DNA from: a virus
DNA: 24,854 bases
IMG/VR virus record: IMGVR_UViG_3300029309_000116
Location: 1-24,854 of that record
Reading direction: 5' to 3' (one strand)
Part shown: one piece after another, positions 1-7,433 of the stretch
Numbering within the stretch: position 1 is the stretch's first letter
How the letters are laid out: each line of letters opens with the position of its first letter
Notes under the pieces: generated by a model
The model's database searches: none
The model's input: only the letters and a program-made list of their open reading frames with translations
Told to the model about the DNA's origin: nothing
Translations under genes and position numbers: made by a program

Positions 1-1707
1 GGATACATCCTTGTTAGCATCTGCTGTTACAACTTTGCTTGCAACTACTGTGCCTACAGAAGCACCTGTATCGCTGTAGTTGAGTTCTGCTGCTGTAGCA
101 GTAACACCATCAAGAATATTAAGTTCCGATGCCGTAGAAGTGACACCATCAAGAATGTTCAGTTCTGCAGCGGTTGATGTTACGTTAGTCCCACCAATGT
201 CGAGTGTTGTCATTGACACTTCACCAGCCACAGTTAGGACGCCGTTTGCTACCGTCATCAAGTCGGTATCATCTGTGTGACCAATGGTACTACCATTGAT
301 AACAACATCATCAATGTCTAGTGACCCACCAGTGATTAAGCCCGTAGTTGTGATTGTCGAAGAACCAGTGTCAATATTACCAAAACCGCTAGTAATAGAA
401 CCAGAGTTTAATGCGCCTACAGTGGTGATGTTAGAAGTTGTGTCAAGTGCGCTTTCAAAGAATGTCTCAAAGTCAGACAGTGCAACCTGCTTCATCGTAC
501 CGTTGTCGTTTACAATAACACGATCAGCAGCAGCAAGTGTAGTTGAGGTAGCAGACGTATCACCGTCAATAATATTAATTTCTGTTGCTGTGGCAGTTAC
601 ACCGTCGAGGATGTTTAACTCTGCTGCTGTTGAAGTAACATTGGTTCCACCAATATCCAGCGTTGTCATAGAGACTTCGCCAGCTACAGTAACTACACCA
701 TCAGCAACAGTAATCAAGTCAGTGTCGTCAGTGTGGCCGATTGTTGACCCATTAATTACAACATCATCAATATCAAGTGAGCCACCAGTAATGAGGCCAG
801 TAGTTGTAATAGTTGACGAGCCTGTGTCAATGTTACCAAAGCCAGACGTAATAGAACCAGAGTTTAGTGCGCCTACAGTAGTGGCAGCAGTAGTAACGAG
901 ATTAGGCATTGCCGTAATTTCGTCATCAAAGTAGGCGGCAAGGTCAGTGACCGCCACCTGTTTCATGGTTCCGGCATCGTTGAATACAACACGGTCTGCG
1001 TCTGCCACTGTGGTAGAAGATGCAGATGTGTCACCATCCATAATGTTTAGTTCTGTTGCCGTCGCTGTAACACCATCCAAAATGTTCAGTTCAGCAGCAG
1101 TCGATGTCACATTAGTGCCACCAATGTCCAGCGTAGTAACGCTTATCTCACCAGCGACAGTTGCAATACCATCTGCTAGTGTTATCAAATCTGTATCGTC
1201 TGTGTGTCCAATGGTTGCGCCATTTATATTGACATTATCAATAACAGCTTGTGTAATAGCACTGTTAGTACCAAGTGTAACACCATCAATAGAACCACCG
1301 TCAATGTTAGCAGTATCTGCTACAAGTGCATCCGTAGTTACTGTGCCGTCAAAGAAAGCGTTTTTAAACTCAAGTGAACTTGTGCCTAAATCAATGTCGT
1401 TATCTGTGACAGGAACAATAACACCATCTTGGAAACGTATCTGTTCTACGGATGAACCTGCGCCACCTGCATCAAGGAACAAACCTACACGATTGTTTGT
1501 GTCGTCCACTACAACTTTGTTCAGTGGCGTGGCTACTCCGGGGTCGCCAATTAGTCCAATAACCGGACCTTCAGCGGCTGTGCCATCATGCTTGTGTCCA
1601 GACGTGTTTACAAATGCTGCCAGTATCTGATTAAATTCATTGTTACTGTCGGCAGCATTAATAACGTCGCCGTCTGTATAGGATGACTGTCTAGTATAAC
1701 CTGCCAT
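1..1707 (-). CDS. Tail fibre / tail appendage protein, repeat-rich (partial, C-terminus beyond left edge)
   Basis: An open minus-strand frame of 569 codons runs from the ATG at 1707 to the window edge with no stop. The ATG overlaps the stop of the upstream nozzle gene as TAATG. Residues 1-166 form an N-terminal region with SGHKHDGTAAEGPVIG and a DNDIDLGTSSLEFKNAFFDG segment, both of a kind common in marine phage fibres and probably the part that joins the virion. After that the protein is built from long tandem repeats of 157 and 152 residues plus a third incomplete copy. Each carries LDIGGTNVTSTAAELNILDG and TTTGLITGGSLDIDDVVING. Ser/Thr/Gly/Asp-rich beta repeats like these are typical of trimeric fibres. 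It is the last visible gene of the tail cluster. Family-level recognition is good. Receptor specificity and the C-terminal domain cannot be seen. Confidence 0.85.
   Translation of the reverse strand, partial: MAGYTRQSSYTDGDVINAADSNNEFNQILAAFVNTSGHKHDGTAAEGPVIGLIGDPGVATPLNKVVVDDTNNRVGLFLDAGGAGSSVEQIRFQDGVIVPVTDNDIDLGTSSLEFKNAFFDGTVTTDALVADTANIDGGSIDGVTLGTNSAITQAVIDNVNINGATIGHTDDTDLITLADGIATVAGEISVTTLDIGGTNVTSTAAELNILDGVTATATELNIMDGDTSASSTTVADADRVVFNDAGTMKQVAVTDLAAYFDDEITAMPNLVTTAATTVGALNSGSITSGFGNIDTGSSTITTTGLITGGSLDIDDVVINGSTIGHTDDTDLITVADGVVTVAGEVSMTTLDIGGTNVTSTAAELNILDGVTATATEINIIDGDTSATSTTLAAADRVIVNDNGTMKQVALSDFETFFESALDTTSNITTVGALNSGSITSGFGNIDTGSSTITTTGLITGGSLDIDDVVINGSTIGHTDDTDLMTVANGVLTVAGEVSMTTLDIGGTNVTSTAAELNILDGVTSTASELNILDGVTATAAELNYSDTGASVGTVVASKVVTADANKDVS
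283..738 (-). repeat. Second long tandem repeat unit of the tail fibre gene (152 codons)
   Basis: This unit begins at the GHTDDTDL motif (738) and ends at INGSTI (283). It is clearly homologous along its length to the unit at 739-1209 and to the incomplete unit at 1-282. The central part (residues 67-103 or so of the unit) is the most divergent and is five codons shorter than in the first unit. Confidence 0.85.
739..1209 (-). repeat. First long tandem repeat unit of the tail fibre gene (157 codons)
   Basis: This unit starts with GHTDDTDLITLADGIATVAG and ends INGSTI. It shares near-identical blocks with the next unit (LDIGGTNVTSTAAELNILDG, GALNSGSITSGFGNIDTGSS, TTTGLITGG). It carries a five-residue insertion around EITAMPNLVTTAAT relative to the second unit. 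Confidence 0.85.
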
Positions 1708-3215
1708 TAGCGTCTTGCTCCTGCATCAAATTCTAACTGAAAACCTTTAAGTGTATATGGCGCGGATGTTGCATTGTCCACCACACGCATTGCTACTGCA
1801 AATCCACTACCCTCTACAGGCTGTCTAGTAAGTGGGTTAGATTGACCACCGTATGTTGCCGTGCCGTATACTGATGTTCCGTACAGTGCCACGACTGTTG
1901 AACTGTCAAATGGATATGCTTCTGGTCTTGCAGCATCTGGCGACTCGTAGTCGTATCGTAAAAACAAATCAGAGTTTAGTGCGCCTGTTGGTGAATAGTT
2001 AATAATCACACGCTGAAAGTTCTTACGAATACCCGCATCGCCCATTGTCATGTCTGGTGAACGATATCTACCTATTATATTTGCACCATCAAACTGATTA
2101 GTTTGCTCTTGTCTATATACAAATCCGTCAGCAGAACCGTGTAGTACAAATGTTTCACCTTGTGCTGTAAACGAGTCTGTGCAAGAAGGCTTGATGCCTT
2201 TTAGTGTAGCAAACTCATAACCTTGTTGTTTACGAACTGCAATTACCCCTGATGTATTCGCTTCATTAAGTGAGCCAGTTTTAAACAGTCGATACTGCGT
2301 TTTATCTGGGACTATCACACTATCAAATTCATCTACGTCAGTATCGGTAAACAACTCTTTGACATTGCTTGATATAGTTCCTAGTTCAACATCATTAATT
2401 CTTTCAGTGCCAGCAACGGTACGTAAGCCATCTCTGCCTAAGAATAAGATATCTCCAGCAAGTTCTTGGACAGTGAAACCGTTAAGGCAACCAATGTCTC
2501 GTGTAATTGGTTGAAGTACAAAGTCTGCAATTGTGTTTCCTGTCAGTCTATATATACGTTCTTCACCAAATATAATTAGTTCGTTACGAAACGGAAACAG
2601 TGCTGTTATCTGACTGTCAATCCTAAGACTACCCGCACCATTAGCTACGCTAAAATCATTATCAGTAAATGGTGCAGTAAATACAAATTCTTCTTTATTA
2701 GCACTATGCCCTGCAAAAAACAACGCGTCTTTAAAACCTGTCACAAACTTTGGATTAGCTGGTGCGCCCGTAGCATTAAGGTCTGTTACCGTTGTTCCAT
2801 CATACTTTGTTGCGTGATTGGCACCATCAGCCCATACAATATGTTCTGTGCCACCCAAGTTGTAACGATGATGTGTATACTTACCCGCGCTAGTGCGTCC
2901 TGTGTCAATCTCTGTCCATGAACCACTGCCACTAGCCGCTTCAAAAACTTTTGTGCCACGTGCCGCTATTACTTTGTTGTTGCCATCAAAAAATGCGGCC
3001 ATCAAAACTTTTTCAGTAGAAGATGATGTTTGTGGAACAATGTTGCTATTCCACTTTGTAAAGCCGTTGATGCGTCTGTACCCACCACTAACATCAGGCT
3101 CAAAGTTTTCTAGTTCAAGAGCCATGCCCGGTTGCATTTTAAACGTAGGCTGGTCAAGAACCAATCCACCTTCACACGCAAACACGTAAGGACTAAGGCC
3201 AGATTCATCCGCCAT
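1707..3215 (-). CDS. Tail nozzle / stabilisation-type structural protein (P22 gp10-like position)
   Basis: The protein has 502 residues. The start is supported by GAGG five bases before ATG and an 8-base gap from the adaptor stop. The N-terminus (LENFEPDVSGGYRRINGFTKW) and the repeated short beta blocks such as LFPFRNELIIFGEERIYRL suggest a beta-propeller-like fold. Podovirus tail nozzle or packaged-DNA stabilisation proteins (P22 gp10, SU10 nozzle) have this fold and sit directly after the adaptor gene. Its place between adaptor and fibre, with no tape-measure gene around, supports that role. No catalytic motif is seen. The assignment rests on position, size and general pattern rather than a diagnostic signature. 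A generic virion protein is the alternative. Confidence 0.6.
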   Translation of the reverse strand: MADESGLSPYVFACEGGLVLDQPTFKMQPGMALELENFEPDVSGGYRRINGFTKWNSNIVPQTSSSTEKVLMAAFFDGNNKVIAARGTKVFEAASGSGSWTEIDTGRTSAGKYTHHRYNLGGTEHIVWADGANHATKYDGTTVTDLNATGAPANPKFVTGFKDALFFAGHSANKEEFVFTAPFTDNDFSVANGAGSLRIDSQITALFPFRNELIIFGEERIYRLTGNTIADFVLQPITRDIGCLNGFTVQELAGDILFLGRDGLRTVAGTERINDVELGTISSNVKELFTDTDVDEFDSVIVPDKTQYRLFKTGSLNEANTSGVIAVRKQQGYEFATLKGIKPSCTDSFTAQGETFVLHGSADGFVYRQEQTNQFDGANIIGRYRSPDMTMGDAGIRKNFQRVIINYSPTGALNSDLFLRYDYESPDAARPEAYPFDSSTVVALYGTSVYGTATYGGQSNPLTRQPVEGSGFAVAMRVVDNATSAPYTLKGFQLEFDAGARR

Positions 3216-3223
3216 TTAAACCT

Positions 3224-3940
3224 CTAAAATCCAGCTACGTTAACACCATATCGTTGAGAGTGTGGGATATACGTAGACCTAATATAGTCAGCACGATTAA
3301 GCAAAATAGTTTGCATCTGCTTAATGCCATCTTCAAAACGGGCAAAGTTGATACCGTACTGCTGTGCCTCTCCACGATACTGATATGCATAGGCTGTCGC
3401 CCCATCTACAATTACCTGCCTATATTGTTCAGGCACAGTTGGTGCATCTGTTGTTGCTGATAGTGCAGTGGGTTTCTTGTAATACTCGTATTTTAGCTGA
3501 TAAGCCTTGTCTGGATAAGGATACAAACCATAATTATTATCGGGAGTGCGAAAGACATATATAGGAACAGAACCTACATCTGATGTGGTTTCTTGGTCAA
3601 TGTATTTTTGTGTATATTCTTTGTAGTCTAAAATGCGTAGAGTAACTCCCGACACACTCAACGTATCATCCTTGCTAATTCTAAATGTGTCATAGTCAAT
3701 TGATTGCGAATCTGTTGGAATAGTATATCGCGTTTGATTAGCCACCAATGTTTGTGTTTCTGTAGCATGAGTAAAAGGCCAACCAAACTCGCGCTGATTA
3801 ATATAGTTGATAGCATCATTAACAGCATTTTTACACTGTACCTGAAAACCCCTAGCTGTAGAAAAATTAGCTGAAGTGAGAGACACCTCATTCATACGAG
3901 CAAGCACTTCATTAGTGATGTCAAGGTAGTTATACGCCAT
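3224..3940 (-). CDS. Head-tail adaptor protein (SU10-adaptor-like)
   Basis: The protein has 238 residues. Two ATG codons are adjacent (3943 and 3940). The second lies six bases from AAGGA and is preferred over the first at three bases. The body matches the pattern of podovirus adaptor proteins that bind below the portal. It has an N-terminal helical part (LDITNEVLARMNEV), a middle beta part ending in YGLYPYPDKAYQLKYEYYKK, and a C-terminal helical part beginning VPEQYRQVIVDGATAYAY. The neighbours are the decoration gene upstream, separated by a terminator, and the nozzle gene eight bases downstream. No enzyme motif is present. The role is inferred from pattern and gene order. Confidence 0.65.
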   Translation of the reverse strand: MAYNYLDITNEVLARMNEVSLTSANFSTARGFQVQCKNAVNDAINYINQREFGWPFTHATETQTLVANQTRYTIPTDSQSIDYDTFRISKDDTLSVSGVTLRILDYKEYTQKYIDQETTSDVGSVPIYVFRTPDNNYGLYPYPDKAYQLKYEYYKKPTALSATTDAPTVPEQYRQVIVDGATAYAYQYRGEAQQYGINFARFEDGIKQMQTILLNRADYIRSTYIPHSQRYGVNVAGF

Positions 3941-3951
3941 CATATGTCCTT

Positions 3952-3994
3952 AAAAAAAAAGAAAGTGAGGGGGCAAGTTGCCCCGCCCCGTCAC
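3952..3994 (-). terminator. Rho-independent terminator after the decoration gene
   Basis: Read leftward, GTGA and TCAC flank a GC stem whose core is GGGGCAACTTGCCCC, followed directly by TTTCTTTTTTTTT. The stem begins six bases after the TAA of the decoration gene. The T-tract ends just before the AAGGA ribosome-binding site of the adaptor gene, so it should end or reduce transcription between capsid/decoration and the tail genes. Confidence 0.8.
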
Positions 3995-4000
3995 GTTATG

Positions 4001-4495
4001 TTACGCGAGTTGATCGCGGTCTACTTCTTGAGCAGTCATGTCGCCCGGATCATCAACATCCAAGCATACAGCAAACATACGGATTTTACCGCCTGTTGTT
4101 GTGCCTGTCATTGCCTGAATTTCGACATCAATGGTATCGGAAGTGCCACCGATAAGAACAGGAGTTTGTCCTGCCTTAAATCCGTAGTCACCAACAGATG
4201 CACCATCGAAGTCGAAGCCGTCAACAAAGTTGTCCAAGTCACCACCAGTGATACCGAAGTCAAAATCTGTGTCGGTTGAAGTGCCTGTATGAGCAGACGT
4301 TACTTCAAAACCAGCACACATGATGAGGGTATTAGCTGGAATGGTCAGACCGGGAATTACATCGTTGGCAGCGAGGGCAGTACCCTTATCGCTTACCGCC
4401 GTTGCAAAGTTCAACTCTGCAGAAAGCAGGTATGGTTTACGACCACGTGCGTCATTTCCACGTGCTACGGAAGTAGTATTATCACCTAAAGCCAT
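4001..4495 (-). CDS. Probable head decoration or minor capsid protein
   Basis: The protein has 164 residues. GGGAG eight bases before the ATG supports the start. It is small, acidic and Gly/Thr/Asp-rich, with alternating hydrophobic strands (VIPGLTIPANTLIMCAGFEV, TDFDFGITGGDLDNFVDGF, IDVEIQAMTGTTTGGKIRMF) that suggest a beta sandwich. It follows the major capsid gene by 13 bases and is the last gene before a strong terminator. The two genes therefore share one high-output transcript, as expected for a protein that coats the capsid in large numbers. I do not recognise a named family. The role is inferred from position, size and composition. Confidence 0.55.
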   Translation of the reverse strand: MALGDNTTSVARGNDARGRKPYLLSAELNFATAVSDKGTALAANDVIPGLTIPANTLIMCAGFEVTSAHTGTSTDTDFDFGITGGDLDNFVDGFDFDGASVGDYGFKAGQTPVLIGGTSDTIDVEIQAMTGTTTGGKIRMFAVCLDVDDPGDMTAQEVDRDQLA

Positions 4496-4508
4496 AATTC
4501 AATCTCCC

Positions 4509-5567
4509 TTACACTAAACAGAAACGGGCGTTCACAAGAGCCTCTGGACGGAGAATCTTGCGGCCGTACAAATGCATACCGCGAACAATGTCAGCAAAGC
4601 TGTCTGGGTCACGATATGTCTCAGTCTTGTTGATTTGCTCTGCAGTAGCTACAGCAGATGAATGTCCACCAACAATCACACCAAAGTTAGAAGAGTTCGT
4701 ACCACCTGTGGTAGCAGAGCCTGTTCCAATCTCTGGAAGGTTGTTAGAAACATACACTTGGAAGCCGTGCAGATTATTTACAACAAGTCCATTGCGAAGT
4801 CCACCTGTCTCACCGTAGTCTTGGTTCAGAAGTTTTGAATCTTCATCCTTCAAGATTTCCAGAAAGACTGGATTGACAACAAGCCAACGGCCTTGTGTAT
4901 CAACATTTTGCTGGTCTAGCTTACGAGCCATACGAGCAATAATCATGGTTGGGTTAGCATTACCCGAACCCGGTACTGCAGATGCGCCCGGAAGGCGTGG
5001 CTGAATACCAATACCATTGTCGGCAGAGCCGCCAAAGTCATTAGCGTCAACCTGCATCTCAGCAAGCAGTTCGTTTGAACCAGCAGTTGAAATAGCCTTT
5101 GAGCCATTTACTGTTGTGTTGGCAGTATCAGCTACACCATGAAGTGCAGACTGCTTGAAACCACACATGTAACCAAGAACATCTTGGTCAAACTGGTCAG
5201 CCAAACGATACGCAGCACGATCACTAGCAAGTGCTTGGAAGTTCACGTGGCTATGCGCCTCCTCAATGTCATCAACCTTGAAAGCAAAGTAGTTAGCTTT
5301 GTCAATTGTAAGGTTGAAGTCTTCGTCATCAAGGTCTTGCGGGGTGATAGTAGTACCACGGGCGTAAGCCTTGACAGTGATTTCGGGTTCCTTGATGATC
5401 TTAACGGAATCCCCCATTTGAGCAATTTCACCAAAGTAGTCATTATTGGAGATTGCTTCAGCAACAGCACTCTTGCGGAAAGCAAGTTGCACCTGTTTGC
5501 TGTAAATGATTGGGGAGAAGTTACCGTTGGGAAGATTACCGTATCCCGATGCGGTAGTAAATGCCAT
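4509..5567 (-). CDS. Major capsid protein
   Basis: The protein has 352 residues, which fits a HK97-fold coat protein without a large prodomain. The start has AGGAG eight bases upstream. Features include an N-arm (SPIIYSKQVQLAFRKSAVAE), a beta-rich stretch with GDSVKIIKEPEITVKAYARG, a helix with FALKVDDIEE-type composition (here YFAFKVDDIEEAHSHVNF), and a C-terminal segment with RGMHLYGRKILRPEALVNAR. It lies downstream of the scaffold, has its own promoter inside the end of the oxygenase gene, and has a roughly 200-base structured leader. The combination of size, context and promoter strength makes this the coat protein. The exact family was not checked by search. Confidence 0.85.
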   Translation of the reverse strand: MAFTTASGYGNLPNGNFSPIIYSKQVQLAFRKSAVAEAISNNDYFGEIAQMGDSVKIIKEPEITVKAYARGTTITPQDLDDEDFNLTIDKANYFAFKVDDIEEAHSHVNFQALASDRAAYRLADQFDQDVLGYMCGFKQSALHGVADTANTTVNGSKAISTAGSNELLAEMQVDANDFGGSADNGIGIQPRLPGASAVPGSGNANPTMIIARMARKLDQQNVDTQGRWLVVNPVFLEILKDEDSKLLNQDYGETGGLRNGLVVNNLHGFQVYVSNNLPEIGTGSATTGGTNSSNFGVIVGGHSSAVATAEQINKTETYRDPDSFADIVRGMHLYGRKILRPEALVNARFCLV

Positions 5568-5647
5568 TTTTAATTCTCCTAATTAGCATTTTCACAGATG
5601 CAAACTAACTAGACTAATCAGGGGCTGACCTACATGGGTGCGCATCG

Positions 5648-5669
5648 TAGTAAGGTGGCCGCCCTACTA
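5648..5669 (-). promoter_or_regulatory. Stem-loop in the capsid mRNA leader
   Basis: On the minus strand TAGTAGGG and CCTTACTA form an 8-bp stem (one G-U pair) closing a six-base loop, CGGCCA. It lies midway in the untranslated leader, about 80 bases before the capsid start. No T-tract follows, so it is not a terminator. It may stabilise or regulate this abundant message. Confidence 0.5.
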
Positions 5670-5768
5670 TTCAACGGGCCTTGCTTATCAGGTAATCCGT
5701 AAGACTTTGTTGTTTGCTGAATTGACGTAAGCAGGTAGCTAACCGCACTTACACCTTTGTTACATATA

Positions 5769-5796
5769 GTTATACTAAAAAATATCTATATGTCAA
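5769..5796 (-). promoter_or_regulatory. Promoter for capsid and decoration genes
   Basis: Read leftward, a perfect -35 TTGACA (5796-5791) is followed after 16 bases by TATAAC (5774-5769). The -10 and its surroundings (GTATAAC.TATAT) match those of the promoter at 21461-21489. The -35 box lies inside the last codons of the oxygenase gene, whose stop is at 5786. Confidence 0.75.
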
Positions 5797-6454
5797 CACT
5801 TTTTTCTTTAGGTATTTCAATAAAATTCATATTCATACTGAAAGACCTTCTTTCACCCTTCGTATAGAAAGGATATACGCAGTGAAATAGTTGAGATGGG
5901 AAGACATAAAAGTCTCCTACCTGCGGCTTTACTACAAAGTTTGTGCATGTATATCCCGAAGGAGTACCACTAGCAAACTGTATATGCCCGTTGGCAGGAT
6001 GATGATCTTTATAATCTTCTTCCCACTCTTGTTCTATTCCGTCTGGCAATTTTAGATATCCCACACATGACAAACGAGAACCTGTGTGTATGTGTAGAGG
6101 ATTATATTCATTTTCAAATTGACGAACAAACCAACCGGACACTACTTGTAGTCCGTAGTTATACTTTTCATTGTCCATCTTTTTACTGCCCATACTGTTT
6201 CGGTCATCTGTATAGGCTTGATACATGCCTATAAATCTGCCTAAACCCTCTTGGGCAATTTTAATAATGTCATCGTCAAACGCTAATTCTGCAGACACTT
6301 TACCTACTAAATTCTCAGAGTAATCATCTAACTTATCAGACATCTTGTCATTTAAATTATTAATCAACTCTTCGGGCATACGGTAGTATCCCATAGTAGG
6401 TCCAAAGGGAGCAAGAAGATGTATATCTTTTTCAGGTTTGAATATAATACTCAT
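5786..6454 (-). CDS. 2-oxoglutarate/Fe(II)-dependent oxygenase (2OG-FeII_Oxy_5-like)
   Basis: The protein has 222 residues. The ATG overlaps the scaffold stop as ATGA. The C-terminal half carries the oxygenase core. NPLHIHTGSRLSCVGYLKLP (118-137) provides iron ligands around His121/His123. VGDFYVFPSQLFHCVYPF (179-196) provides the distal ligand His191. ERRSFSMNMNF (201-211) provides Arg202 or Arg203 for 2-oxoglutarate. This is the arrangement of the putative 2OG-Fe(II) oxygenases found in cyanophages and other marine phages. The substrate is unknown. The position between scaffold and capsid suggests action on virion proteins or co-production with them, but this is inference. The N-terminal ~100 residues are helical and unassigned. 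Confidence 0.8.
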   Translation of the reverse strand: MSIIFKPEKDIHLLAPFGPTMGYYRMPEELINNLNDKMSDKLDDYSENLVGKVSAELAFDDDIIKIAQEGLGRFIGMYQAYTDDRNSMGSKKMDNEKYNYGLQVVSGWFVRQFENEYNPLHIHTGSRLSCVGYLKLPDGIEQEWEEDYKDHHPANGHIQFASGTPSGYTCTNFVVKPQVGDFYVFPSQLFHCVYPFYTKGERRSFSMNMNFIEIPKEKSVDI

Positions 6455-7329
6455 CGCGCCGACCCTGACACATCATAGATAAATTTGCCACTGCGAATGG
6501 CTTCCATGATTTCATCAGCTTGCTTTTCGTATTGTTGAGGAGACATCTTTTGCACCTCTGATTCTCTTAGGTACGTAGAAGTCTCATCGCCCTGCGGCTT
6601 ACTTGCTTTATTTTTCGGCGCAACTGCCTCTGCTGCACCCTTATCGTTCTTGCTCTTAGACTTCTTGCCAATTCCCCTATCTCCTTTATAGAGGTCAATG
6701 GCTCTCGCTGCTGATCTTGCGTCATTATCATTCTCGTACAGTGCTTCCTGTACCCACTTAGGTTGTTCTTCGGCCCACTCGTGAAAGTCATCACTGTCAC
6801 GAATTTCATCGAAGTCAGGATGCAGACGCATAAGTTCTGCTTCTGCCTTTTCTTTCTTGGCATCGTATTGCATTTCGTCAATTGCCTTCATGCGTTCTTC
6901 CAAGCTATCTGCTTGTTCCTTCGCCTTCTTCATGGCAATAGTTTCTACGATGGCAGCAACGTCAGGATAATTCTTAGCCCAACTTTCTAAGTCTTCGTCT
7001 GACTTAGGTAGCTTCATCTCTTTCTTTGTTGCAGAACTTAGTTGAGATTTTAGTTGTTCAATCTCTTGTTTAAAATCTTCTGCTTGCTTTTGCTGGTGTC
7101 TGCGAAGATCAGAGTAACGCTTCTTAAATGTTTTTTCTTCTGCGTTAGTAGGCTCTTCCTCTTCTGGCTCACTAGCTTCTTGCTCTACTTCACCTCTCTG
7201 TTCTTTGATTAGCTTTTCAAGTTCATCTTCTTCAATCTTACGCTTTTCTTCATTAGTATATTTACGATTTGCAAATGCTACTTTCTTCTGGGGCTTCATC
7301 TCTTCAGCCATGATTTCGGCTTCTGCCAT
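6451..7329 (-). CDS. Capsid scaffolding protein
   Basis: The protein has 292 residues and is highly charged, with long predicted coiled-coil stretches. It has an acidic Glu-rich N-terminal third (residues 25-65), a helix around FKQEIEQLKSQL, a middle with AKKEKAEAELMRLHPDFDEI, and a Lys-rich C-terminal third ending in a helical segment (QQYEKQADEIMEAIRSGKF). The position between portal-associated genes and the capsid gene, the composition and the lack of any globular motif all fit a scaffold that directs procapsid assembly and is then lost. AAGGAG lies nine bases before the ATG. It has its own candidate promoter and an 87-base gap upstream. The stop overlaps the oxygenase start. Confidence 0.75.
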   Translation of the reverse strand: MAEAEIMAEEMKPQKKVAFANRKYTNEEKRKIEEDELEKLIKEQRGEVEQEASEPEEEEPTNAEEKTFKKRYSDLRRHQQKQAEDFKQEIEQLKSQLSSATKKEMKLPKSDEDLESWAKNYPDVAAIVETIAMKKAKEQADSLEERMKAIDEMQYDAKKEKAEAELMRLHPDFDEIRDSDDFHEWAEEQPKWVQEALYENDNDARSAARAIDLYKGDRGIGKKSKSKNDKGAAEAVAPKNKASKPQGDETSTYLRESEVQKMSPQQYEKQADEIMEAIRSGKFIYDVSGSAR

Positions 7330-7360
7330 TTTCTTTTACTCCTTGTTGGGGCCAACGTAG

Positions 7361-7375
7361 CCACCTGTCGGGTGG
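7361..7375. promoter_or_regulatory. Small stem-loop in the scaffold leader
   Basis: CCACC-TGTCG-GGTGG forms a 5-bp stem with a five-base loop in the 87-base gap before the scaffold gene. The gap also carries two direct copies of GGCCAAC. No T-tract follows on the minus strand, so termination is unlikely. Confidence 0.3.
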
Positions 7376-7404
7376 GGGATGGGTAGGCCAACTAATTACA
7401 GACT

Positions 7405-7433
7405 ATTATATTTTGGTTAGTCTGCTAAACCAA
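7405..7433 (-). promoter_or_regulatory. Candidate promoter for the scaffold gene
   Basis: Read leftward, TTGGTT (7433-7428) and a perfect TATAAT (7410-7405) are separated by 17 bases. The -35 region lies in the last codons of the 891-residue gene. TTGGTT also forms an inverted repeat with AACCAA inside the spacer, so the -35 half could be an operator or hairpin. The weak -35 makes this less certain than the capsid promoter. Confidence 0.5.

Noticed and set aside
80-1630. Plus-strand open frames rich in Ser/Val/Pro
   Set aside because: They are antisense shadows of the tail fibre repeats. The minus frame is open through the edge, has fibre motifs and a coupled start.
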